Source: Lachnospiraceae bacterium (GTDB lineage Bacteria; Bacillota; Clostridia; Lachnospirales; Lachnospiraceae). Taken from it: a stretch of 45,002 bases of DNA. Below the pieces are notes generated by a model. It worked only from the letters and a program-made list of their open reading frames with translations. It made no database searches and was not told the origin of the DNA. The DNA is taken from NCBI GenBank assembly GCA_017448845.1, contig JAFSKT010000038.1, positions 1 to 45,002 on the forward strand, given 5' to 3'. Positions 1 to 7,035 of this stretch are shown here, in pieces (position 1 is the first letter of the stretch; every line of letters starts with the position of its first letter). The translations under genes were made by a program, and so were the position numbers.

Positions 1-1306
1 CATCCACATTGATGGTGATCCTTGTCACCTTGTAGTTCCTTGCGCTGCCGTTGATCATTTCCGAGGTAACGGATCTGGGTATCACCTTGAATTCCCCTCT
101 GGTCAGCTGAACTCCGGCTTTATAAGGGGCGCTCCTCATCTTCCAGCGGATGACCACATGGGCTGTCCCCACCCTTCTGTTATTGTAGGCGGAGATACGG
201 TAATCCCTCTTATGCCTGTAAACCACGCCATCATATACGACGCAGCCCTTCCTGCCGGGAGCTATCCGGTTTCCCGTAAATTCATAGCAGGCATCCCCTC
301 CGGTGCTTCCGTCAGCATAGGAAAGGATGAGCACACTCTCCCCATAAACGGTCTTATAGGAATTATGCAGGGTATCCTTAACAAGGGTAACAGCCCTCCC
401 CTGGGTATCTACGAAATCCTCTTTGCGGTTTCTGATAACTGTGACGCCGCATTTGGCGCTGGTATTTCCGTCTCCGGAAGTAACCTGTATCACGGCACTT
501 CCCTCGGAAACAGCAGTTACAAGGCCGGTTTCATCCACGGTAGCGACCCTTCTGTTGCTGCTCTCCCATTTCAATTCCTTAAATGTAGCGTTGGCCGGGG
601 TCAGCTCACAGCTTAACTGCTCTGTTTTTCCGGGAAGTATATCCGTCTGGGTCTTATTCAATATAAGCCCCTGGACATAGATGATCTTTGTCCACCGGGC
701 ATAAAAGGTGGTGTTTTCAAGAAGGAGCACTGTATCATTCTTATCTACGATCTCAGAACTGTAATAAGGTCCGTCAGCCCAGCCTTCAAAAAGATAGCCC
801 GACCGCTCCGGATCCGGAAGTTCCGAGAAGGTCTTGCCGTAGCTCACGGTAATGCTGTCCATGTCACACCGGCCGCCACCGGCATTCAATGTGATAGTAA
901 ATTTAAGTGCCTTCCAACGGGCATAGAGGGTGATATCGGATTCCAGCTCCACTACGGTATCCGCTTTTACTTCTACACCAAAGACAGGATCCGTAAACCA
1001 GCCCTTAAACTCATATCCTGTATAAAACGGATCCGGGAGAACCCCATAGGTCTTACCGTTTTCCACTTCAATTGATCCGGTGTCCACCATCCCTCCGTTT
1101 GCGCTAAGGGTAACTGTATATTTGTCACCGGTACCATTCAGGATCTCAGGCTCTTCTTCAATCTCCGCGGTATCGTTGCACCCGGCTGTCTCAGTGTTTT
1201 CCTGTATCTCCGGAATCTCTTCCCCATGAACGGAACACACGAAGAAAAGCAGCATAAATAATACTGCGGAAACAAACCATATGTAACTGCGTCTCACTGC
1301 TTTCAT
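1..1306 (-). CDS. Secreted InlB-repeat/Big2 protein, C-terminus outside window
   Basis: This gene is open from an ATG at 1306 to the left edge, so only its first 435 residues are visible. Residues 1-28 are a signal peptide ending in a hydrophobic stretch and VHG. Residues 63-132 and 136-206 are two Listeria-Bacteroides (InlB B-type, Flg_new) repeats, each with G-Y-x-F-x-GW and a final YARW. Residues 209-290 are a bacterial Ig-like (Big2) domain with W-x-SS-N and VATVDETG. Residues 339-412 form a module also found in the C1 peptidase encoded just upstream (3911-1359). The protein is probably exported and surface-attached, acting as an adhesin-like or wall-bound structural protein; that role is inferred from the domains. 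An AGGAG lies 15 nt before the ATG, which is long. The 52-nt gap to the C1 peptidase gene suggests co-transcription. Confidence 0.8.
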   Translation of the reverse strand, partial: MKAVRRSYIWFVSAVLFMLLFFVCSVHGEEIPEIQENTETAGCNDTAEIEEEPEILNGTGDKYTVTLSANGGMVDTGSIEVENGKTYGVLPDPFYTGYEFKGWFTDPVFGVEVKADTVVELESDITLYARWKALKFTITLNAGGGRCDMDSITVSYGKTFSELPDPERSGYLFEGWADGPYYSSEIVDKNDTVLLLENTTFYARWTKIIYVQGLILNKTQTDILPGKTEQLSCELTPANATFKELKWESSNRRVATVDETGLVTAVSEGSAVIQVTSGDGNTSAKCGVTVIRNRKEDFVDTQGRAVTLVKDTLHNSYKTVYGESVLILSYADGSTGGDACYEFTGNRIAPGRKGCVVYDGVVYRHKRDYRISAYNNRRVGTAHVVIRWKMRSAPYKAGVQLTRGEFKVIPRSVTSEMINGSARNYKVTRITINVD

Positions 1307-1358
1307 CTTCTGCCTGCGACGCTCCTTTCACCAAACGATCACCGGGGGCCGGTTTCCC

Positions 1359-3911
1359 TCAGGAAATGTAATTTACTGAAACGGAACCGCTGAAATTATT
1401 CATAAAATCGATGAAGATACTCTCAGCTCCAAAGTAATAGATGAAATCCTTTTTCTTAGGTTTCACGGTGATGCCGTCATCTGTAACAGTAAGATTTTTG
1501 ATCTTTCCGTTCTTCACATAAAAATCCACCATGTTGGCACTCACACTTCTGGGAGCTATGACAAAATCTTTCTCCGCCTTTTTCCCCTCATAATAAGGGT
1601 CACAGGTTTTTTTCCACCTGATAACGGCCTTTGCCGGCCCCGCATTCTTATTCTTCTTAAATCCTATTTTATAGTCTTCCTTATATTCGTAAAGATTCCC
1701 TTTATAGACCACAAAACCATCTTTTCCGGGAGTAAGCTTTTTCCCTGTGTAATAATATACCGGCGTTTCCGGATGCGCTTCACCGTCAAGGGATATAACC
1801 AGTACATCGCTTCCGTCCTCAGTGGTATAGGTGTTATCCGTACTGTCATAGATGATCTCAGTGGTTTTATCATTCCCCCGGATCCTGACAGGGATCTTCT
1901 TTATCCTGTCATCGGAAACAGCCTCCTTATCCTTCTTCGGATCCTCAGGGTCATCGGGATCATCCGGGTTGTCAGGATTATTGGGGTTATCCGGATTGTC
2001 GGGATTATCCGGATCACTTCCCGATGAGGTAATGGTAAATACCCAGTCATCCTCCATAAGATTGTGAGCCGAAGCGTATTTATCCGTGGCTGTTACACTT
2101 ACACTCACCCTGTAGGTTCCGGCAGCCACCGGAACATCAGCTTTCCACTCATTATTACCGTTTTCATCTGTATATTCGTAGAACACCGTAATGGTCCCAA
2201 CTACCTTGCCCTTTGATACAACGCTTGCCGCATGGGGCTGTCCGTCATAAGTAAGGGAAGTCGGAGGGGTGAATGCAAAGTCCGAAGCGGAGAGTGTCTC
2301 CTTCGGTGTTGTTATATTTTTAGTGTGGGCCGAAATACAGAAGTTGCCGCCGCTTAAACCCGAATTGCACTTATCTTCCCAATACCCGCCATGGTTTGGA
2401 TTATAAACAAAGCTCTGTCCGGCCTCAAGGCCGCTGGTTGAGAAGTACGAGCTGCAGTCAACCTCATATGCTACGAACCTGTCATCCGTGGTGACCACTA
2501 CAGAAAAAGTATCCCCGCCCGAAAGATATACAGGCTCGCTTAAAGGAATGGTATATAGTCCGGGAAAAGAGATCTTCCCTGAAACAGAAGTCTTATTGGT
2601 GCTGCTGTCCGGCTTTTGGGGATCCGTAGGATTGACGTAGATATCCAATTCATAGTCGGTATCATTGTAAAACTCCACTGTCACCTCAGTAAGAGTTTCC
2701 TGTTTCCCTTCAGGCACTTTGAAAACATTGGCAGCCTTATTCATCTTCGGTCCGCTATACCCGGTACTTGCTATATTGTGGATCTGTGTATCATAGCAGT
2801 AAATATTGTCAAAATCCGCCTTCGCTGTTACATCATATATGTAAACAGTATTAGCCAGGCTTCCGGTCTCATAAGACATCCAGAAGTAGTTTTCATAACT
2901 GAAATTTGTTCCGGCACCCCAGCTGTTCCGTATAAGCCAGGCGCCGTTATTATCAGGTCTCACACTTTCCTTAAAGTATGACGCCGGAAAATTGTCATCC
3001 CATCCCACTATGCAGACCGCATGATTGGGTTTGCCATTATATTTATCACTGTAAGCGTTGTTAGTTGTATAATAATTACTATCGATGGAATAAAAGGAAC
3101 ATCCAACTATGCCGTTCCGCTTAATGGCCTCTTTTACGATATCAGGCCTTTTTTTGATATCCACCTCATACATGTTCTCAAGATGCAGTACATTATTCTC
3201 ACAGGTATCATAGAGATAGTCCATTTTATTAATGAGCATACCTTCACTGTCAAAATATTCGGAATTATAACTATTAGTCTTGATATAGGGGAAAGTGCTC
3301 TCATCCACATATCCGAAGTTCTTTGAAAGAAACTGGGCGGCCATCTCCAGATTCCCGCCGTAATCCAGTAAGTCTATGTCATTTTTACCGGATTGCACAC
3401 TCCCCTTAATAACATCTTTGCATATAAGAAAATCAGGCGTTCTGGTCTTAAAGGCACCATATGCCAGATAGGCTTCGCTTAAGTTAATACTTTTACTTTT
3501 ACCCAGATTGCTCACGGCATAAAACTCCGCCAATGCCATGGCTGAATGGGCCCAGCAGGAGCCGAAGGGACTCTGGTTCCTGCAGGCAGGAAAATTATCG
3601 GAAAGATAGGTCCGAAGATCTGTGGTATTGCTGTACCCTACCGGATATGCACTTTGCAAATCGCCTTCGGGTTCATAGTCGGTTATCTGCTGAATGGAGA
3701 TCCTGCCGTCCTGTTTCTCTTCCACCACCCGGTCTAAGGCTTCATCAAAAGAAATATCCTCATCGGTCATCTCCACAGAAAAATCATGCCCTGTGGGAAT
3801 ATAACCGCAGCGAGAATCCCCCTTGCTTTCTATGGCATAAACAGGGGAAGAAAAGACCAGGGACAAAGCCACTGCCACCGCTGTAAATTTTAACTGCTTA
3901 ACCTTACTCAA
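1359..3911 (-). CDS. Secreted papain-like (C1) cysteine peptidase with lectin-like and Ig-like C-terminal domains
   Basis: The 850-aa protein starts at a TTG (3911) with an AGAGGAT ribosome site about 6 nt upstream. Residues 1-26 are a signal peptide ending SSPVYA. The papain fold spans about 90-365: oxyanion Gln113 and nucleophile Cys119 lie in NQSPFGSCWAHSA, the catalytic His297 in NHAVCIVGWDDN, and Asn329 in IRNSWG. All catalytic residues are intact. Residues ~385-530 look like the lectin-like domain that often follows secreted C1 peptidases. Residues ~545-628 resemble an MBG-type Ig domain (YDGQPHA). Residues 630-660 are an Asp-Pro-Asn linker, and 717-790 are a module shared with the adjacent partial protein. 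The function is probably extracellular protein degradation or processing of surface proteins; the substrate is unknown. Confidence 0.87.
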   Translation of the reverse strand: MSKVKQLKFTAVAVALSLVFSSPVYAIESKGDSRCGYIPTGHDFSVEMTDEDISFDEALDRVVEEKQDGRISIQQITDYEPEGDLQSAYPVGYSNTTDLRTYLSDNFPACRNQSPFGSCWAHSAMALAEFYAVSNLGKSKSINLSEAYLAYGAFKTRTPDFLICKDVIKGSVQSGKNDIDLLDYGGNLEMAAQFLSKNFGYVDESTFPYIKTNSYNSEYFDSEGMLINKMDYLYDTCENNVLHLENMYEVDIKKRPDIVKEAIKRNGIVGCSFYSIDSNYYTTNNAYSDKYNGKPNHAVCIVGWDDNFPASYFKESVRPDNNGAWLIRNSWGAGTNFSYENYFWMSYETGSLANTVYIYDVTAKADFDNIYCYDTQIHNIASTGYSGPKMNKAANVFKVPEGKQETLTEVTVEFYNDTDYELDIYVNPTDPQKPDSSTNKTSVSGKISFPGLYTIPLSEPVYLSGGDTFSVVVTTDDRFVAYEVDCSSYFSTSGLEAGQSFVYNPNHGGYWEDKCNSGLSGGNFCISAHTKNITTPKETLSASDFAFTPPTSLTYDGQPHAASVVSKGKVVGTITVFYEYTDENGNNEWKADVPVAAGTYRVSVSVTATDKYASAHNLMEDDWVFTITSSGSDPDNPDNPDNPNNPDNPDDPDDPEDPKKDKEAVSDDRIKKIPVRIRGNDKTTEIIYDSTDNTYTTEDGSDVLVISLDGEAHPETPVYYYTGKKLTPGKDGFVVYKGNLYEYKEDYKIGFKKNKNAGPAKAVIRWKKTCDPYYEGKKAEKDFVIAPRSVSANMVDFYVKNGKIKNLTVTDDGITVKPKKKDFIYYFGAESIFIDFMNNFSGSVSVNYIS

Positions 3912-4052
3912 AATCTATCCTCTGAAGTGCGCCCACCCCAGGCCGCACCCTCTCACTTTATTATACGTCTATTAGTTATATATCGGCATTTTCAACCCTA
4001 TCTTCAAGACGGATGATTGTTTCCCGCGAGTAAACATTCATCCTTTATTCTA

Positions 4053-4084
4053 CAAAAAAACAACCGGGGAATCAATGACCCCGG
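4053..4084 (-). terminator. Intrinsic terminator after the CDF-like gene
   Basis: On the minus strand a CCGGGG/CCCCGG stem (4084-4064, 9-nt loop) runs straight into TTG and seven T residues. It lies about 170 nt past the stop of the 5138-4254 gene and ends the minus-strand run before the C1 peptidase gene. Confidence 0.75.
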
Positions 4085-4089
4085 CTCCT

Positions 4090-4189
4090 CAGGGCAAGTA
4101 CTTTCACTCTTTTGTTCTCGCTTTTTTACTTGCCTTTTCTGCCTTTTCGCACTCAGGGCAAGTACTTTCTCTCTTTTGTCTTCTCTTTA
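4090..4189. repeat. Two imperfect direct repeats with an internal hairpin
   Basis: A ~35-bp unit beginning CAGGGCAAGTACTTTC occurs at 4090-4125 and again at 4154-4189 (64-bp spacing). Between them ACTTGCC (4128-4134) can pair with GGCAAGT (4157-4163). A third, shorter relative sits at 4216-4235 (CCCCAGTACTTTTT). The repeats lie in the 342-bp gap 3912-4253, which has no convincing gene. The remainder of the gap (3912-4050) shows nothing recognisable. Confidence 0.6.
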
Positions 4190-4192
4190 TAA

Positions 4193-4225
4193 CTGGGGAA
4201 AACGCCAAAAGAACTGTTTCCCCAG
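4193..4225. other. Stem-loop downstream of the CDF-like gene
   Basis: CTGGGGAAA (4193-4201) pairs with TTTCCCCAG (4217-4225), a 9-bp perfect stem with a 15-nt loop, starting 29 nt after the stop of the 5138-4254 gene. It has no long T tract on the minus strand, so it is more likely an mRNA 3'-end stabilising hairpin than the terminator itself, which is at 4053-4084. Confidence 0.5.
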
Positions 4226-4253
4226 TACTTTTTCCCTTAAACCGGCTTTCATG

Positions 4254-5138
4254 TCAGAGAATTATGATGTTCACCGTGCAGGGGCCAAGCTCTTCCGTGA
4301 CTCTCTTTTTCATGGCGGCCACCGTGTCCCTGATCTCGCCGTAGCGCATGTATTCATGGAAGGAAAGCTCGATATCCACGTAGATCTTTTCGCCGGTCAT
4401 CCTGCTCTTCACCTCTCCCAGCTCATCGTATTTTTCATAGAACTCGGAAAGGATGGAGATGATCTTAAGCTGGTTCTCTTCGTCTAAGGTAAGGTCCGTA
4501 AGGTCGATAAGAGAGCTCTTCAGATGGCCTATCACCGTTATTGAGAAAGGGATCACCACGATGATACTGACAATGGGGGTGAAATAACTTATCCAGAAAC
4601 TTTCTTTGAAGATGATACCGATAACCAGGGTAATGATGGAGATAAAGTCAAAAACGAATTCCTTCTGTGCGCTGACATAAGCCGTATGGAGCATCTTGCT
4701 GTGGTTCATGGCGGTGAGTTTCTCTTCTTTCCGCATTATCACATAGTCGATAACAAGGCCTGCAATGCTGACAGCTAAGGCGAAATGCAGATACCCGCCG
4801 GCCTCAGCTCCCCTTATAAGGTTCCTTACCGCGAAGATAAGGATACAGAAAAGACCCGCCAGATCGAACATCTCGCAGCTTAGGGCAGTGATGGCCTCCA
4901 CCTTTTCCGTACCGTAATTGTATTTGAATTTCAGGTTCTTATTAAGCCTCTGGGAAAGAACAAGGAGCAGTATTCCCGGGAGAAGGATGCTGGCATTCTC
5001 AATGAATTCAAGCCATAAGACTAAGGAGCGGCTGGCGCAGGCAGCCACGAAAGCTGTGATAAACCCGGGTATCCGCCACACTACCAGCAGAAACGCCACC
5101 TTATGCTGTGCATCCATTGCTTCTCTTTTTTTACTCAT
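4254..5138 (-). CDS. Cation diffusion facilitator (CDF)-like membrane protein, non-canonical metal site
   Basis: The 294-aa length and layout (about six hydrophobic segments in residues 15-210, then a ~85-residue cytoplasmic tail) fit CDF metal exporters. The family motif Y-G-x-x-K-x-E-A-I-x-A-L (YNYGTEKVEAITAL, ~74-87) is present. The tetrahedral transport site is not. Where Zn transporters have D-x3-D in TM2 this protein reads LEFIEN, and where TM5 has H-x3-D it reads AQKEFVFDF. The His-rich binding residues of the tail are also missing. It may therefore carry another ion or act differently. An AAGGAT site 7 nt upstream supports the ATG. It is the last gene before the terminator at 4053-4084; the 76-nt gap to the polyferredoxin gene upstream leaves operon membership open. 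Confidence 0.72.
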   Translation of the reverse strand: MSKKREAMDAQHKVAFLLVVWRIPGFITAFVAACASRSLVLWLEFIENASILLPGILLLVLSQRLNKNLKFKYNYGTEKVEAITALSCEMFDLAGLFCILIFAVRNLIRGAEAGGYLHFALAVSIAGLVIDYVIMRKEEKLTAMNHSKMLHTAYVSAQKEFVFDFISIITLVIGIIFKESFWISYFTPIVSIIVVIPFSITVIGHLKSSLIDLTDLTLDEENQLKIISILSEFYEKYDELGEVKSRMTGEKIYVDIELSFHEYMRYGEIRDTVAAMKKRVTEELGPCTVNIIIL

Positions 5139-5214
5139 ATCATTTATCCTTGATTAATATTATGGGCCGGCGGTCTTCGCAGAAGTCAGGCTGCGACAGG
5201 GTGCCGGACTGTAA

Positions 5215-6033
5215 TCACCTGTATCTTATGGCACCTGTGGGGCAGTCCTTTATGCAATCCCCGCAGCTTATGCACTCCCTGTCTCCCGCTATGCGGCAAT
5301 CCATCCTGCAGGCCCTGGCACAGGCGCTGCAGTGACAGCATTTATCCTTATCCACCTTAACCCCGAAAAAAGCTACCGGATTAAAGAGAGAATACAGAGC
5401 ACCCAAGGGGCAGACAAAACGGCAGAACGCCCGGTAGAACATGAGGCAGAGGATGACGCACAGGATAAGCAGCAAAAGTTTCCATGAGAAAAGGACTCCC
5501 AGGCGCTCTCTTATACCTTCGTCCGCTATACTCAAGGGGATCCCGGCTTCCAGTGTACCCGCTGGGCAGATATATTTGCAGAAGGAGGGATTGTATAAAA
5601 CCACAGGAAGGATCATCACGAAAAGAACCAGTATCACATATTTAAGCCCGGAAAAAAGCCGCGTCGCGTGACTCTTTTTTATCTTCTTAAAAGGGATCAG
5701 GAAGACCAGCTCCTGAAAAAGTCCGAAGGGGCATAAAAAACCGCAGATAAACCTCCCAAAAAGAAGGGAGAAAAGCATAAGGGTCCCCAAAACATATAGG
5801 GGAACGGAATACCTGGACTGCATAAGGGCGCTCTGAAAGCTCCCCAGGGGGCAGGACAGGACCGCACCGGGACAGGAATAGCAGTTTAAGCCCGGGGCGC
5901 AGACGCCCTTAAGCTCACCCTTATAAATACGTCCGGATAAAAAGCCCTTCAGGTTCGAATTATATAATACGGCTGAGATCAGCTGGGTATAGCGTCTGCC
6001 GTATTTCTTTAAGCTGTCTCCGAAAGCTCCCAT
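5215..6033 (-). CDS. Membrane 4Fe-4S polyferredoxin (NapH/YccM-like)
   Basis: This is a 272-aa integral membrane iron-sulfur protein. I place the start at the ATG at 6033, which overlaps the preceding stop as TAATG and has AGGGAT upstream. The ATG 18 nt further out (6051) has no ribosome site. Cysteine clusters of the Fer4_5 type occur at residues 45-62 and in CGFLCPFG (97-101), CKYICPAG (152-156) and CRFVCPLG (204-208). The tail has a ferredoxin-like cluster region at 232-264 with C-x2-C-x2-C and CISCGDCIKDCP. Hydrophobic helices lie around 78-100, 130-147, 182-200. The family moves electrons across or within the membrane. Its position after a thioredoxin-like and a CXXC protein suggests it supplies reducing power to extracytoplasmic thiols; that link is inference. 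Confidence 0.85.
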   Translation of the reverse strand: MGAFGDSLKKYGRRYTQLISAVLYNSNLKGFLSGRIYKGELKGVCAPGLNCYSCPGAVLSCPLGSFQSALMQSRYSVPLYVLGTLMLFSLLFGRFICGFLCPFGLFQELVFLIPFKKIKKSHATRLFSGLKYVILVLFVMILPVVLYNPSFCKYICPAGTLEAGIPLSIADEGIRERLGVLFSWKLLLLILCVILCLMFYRAFCRFVCPLGALYSLFNPVAFFGVKVDKDKCCHCSACARACRMDCRIAGDRECISCGDCIKDCPTGAIRYR

Positions 6034-6188
6034 TATCCGATCCCTATACATTCAAGGCAGATGTTGACGCCCTTTATCATCACACTAAAGAAGTCACCCT
6101 TTGAAATGCCTGCAGCTATAAGCAAAACAGAAGCAAGAAGAAACGCAGCCCTTATCAGATTTTTCCCTGAAAAAAGATTTTCTCTCAA
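6033..6188 (-). CDS. 51-aa CXXC membrane miniprotein (CD1871A-like)
   Basis: This gene is short and starts at TTG, so it is easily missed. The TTG at 6188 has TGGAG 7-8 nt upstream, inside the last codons of the redoxin gene (4-nt gap). The product has one hydrophobic helix (residues ~12-28) and ends NICLECIGIG, with Cys44 and Cys47 forming C-L-E-C. This ending matches the CD1871A family of CXXC motif proteins that I recall from Clostridia between a TlpA-like redoxin and a 4Fe-4S membrane protein, exactly the context here. It probably relays disulfide/thiol electrons between the polyferredoxin and the redoxin. Its stop overlaps the polyferredoxin start (TAATG), so the two are translationally coupled. 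The family match is from memory. Confidence 0.85.
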   Translation of the reverse strand: MRENLFSGKNLIRAAFLLASVLLIAAGISKGDFFSVMIKGVNICLECIGIG

Positions 6189-6192
6189 AGCT

Positions 6193-7035
6193 TTACTCCA
6201 GATAACTGTTAAGCCTTTTCTTAGTATCCTTGAATTTAGCGCCGTCCATCAGCTTTCCCACGATCCGGCCTTCCCTGTCAACAAAGAAAGAAGAAGGCAC
6301 ATACTGGAAAGCGAATACCAGATCATAATTACTGTCACTGGTGGCGATATTGGTAAATTTGGCTCCAGCATCATCCAGTATCTCATGTGCCGTATCCACA
6401 TTGTTGTCAAGGCCGTCATATACATCGCATACCAGACCTACCAGGTTCACATTGTCCGGAAGGTCTTTGTAAAGCTCGGCATAATCTCCCATTTCCGCTA
6501 TACAGGGACCGCAATAGGTACCCCAGACATGGACTATGGTGAGATCGTAATCCTTAAAGATTTCATCGGTTACCACCTTATTATCAAGGGTGGTGGACCT
6601 GAATTTAAAGGTCTCTCCGCCCAGCTCGGATTCGGGGATATTTACCTTTACTGTGTGTTTCCCCTCTTCCTTACCGGATTCCCCGTCCGTAGCGGCCTCT
6701 TCCTGACCATTCTGAACAGTCTCCTCCTGAGCTTCTTCCTGATCATTCTGAACAGTCTCCTCTTCAGCCTCTGCTACGGCAGTCTCTGAGGCTGCTTCCG
6801 TTGTTTCCTGACTTTCTTCTTTTGCAGCCTCCCCCTCAGTATCCTCGTCCTTCGGACCCTGGGAAACGTTTTCCTCCTGCTCCTTTTCTTCTTCGGACGC
6901 TGCCTCCACCGATTCCTCGGTGACAGTCTGGGCCGTGCTGTCCTCCTCATCTTCGGGAAGAAGTAAAAGGATAATGAACAGGACTCCGTATGCCGCAAAC
7001 ACTATGGTCAATACTTTCAGGATTTTTTTCAACAT
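6193..7035 (-). CDS. Membrane-anchored thioredoxin-like protein (TlpA/ResA type)
   Basis: The 280-aa protein has an N-terminal membrane anchor (residues 5-26). A very acidic, low-complexity linker follows (27-125), containing two copies of an E-E-T-V-Q-N-x-Q-E-E-A unit. The redoxin domain covers ~128-280. The active site is WGTYCGPC with Cys175 and Cys178, followed by the typical strand VNLVGLVCDVYD and a cis-Pro region YVPSSFFVD. The fold should face outward and reduce (or oxidise) disulfides in exported proteins, fed by the CXXC protein and polyferredoxin encoded next. The ATG abuts the stop of the protease gene (TAAATG). The first 35 residues resemble the anchor of that protease. Confidence 0.87.
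   Translation of the reverse strand: MLKKILKVLTIVFAAYGVLFIILLLLPEDEEDSTAQTVTEESVEAASEEEKEQEENVSQGPKDEDTEGEAAKEESQETTEAASETAVAEAEEETVQNDQEEAQEETVQNGQEEAATDGESGKEEGKHTVKVNIPESELGGETFKFRSTTLDNKVVTDEIFKDYDLTIVHVWGTYCGPCIAEMGDYAELYKDLPDNVNLVGLVCDVYDGLDNNVDTAHEILDDAGAKFTNIATSDSNYDLVFAFQYVPSSFFVDREGRIVGKLMDGAKFKDTKKRLNSYLE

Noticed and set aside
158..680. Plus-strand frames at the left edge
   Set aside because: They lie opposite the InlB/Big2 gene, whose minus-strand frame has clear domains over the whole stretch.
1773..2067. Antisense frames rich in Ser-Gly or Ile-Val opposite the C1 peptidase linker
   Set aside because: They are complementary readings of the Asp-Pro-Asn repeat codons and have no start signals.
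5139..5214. Promoter in the gap before the CDF-like gene
   Set aside because: CTGACT and TAATAT elements are present but 21 nt apart, too far for a convincing sigma-70 site.
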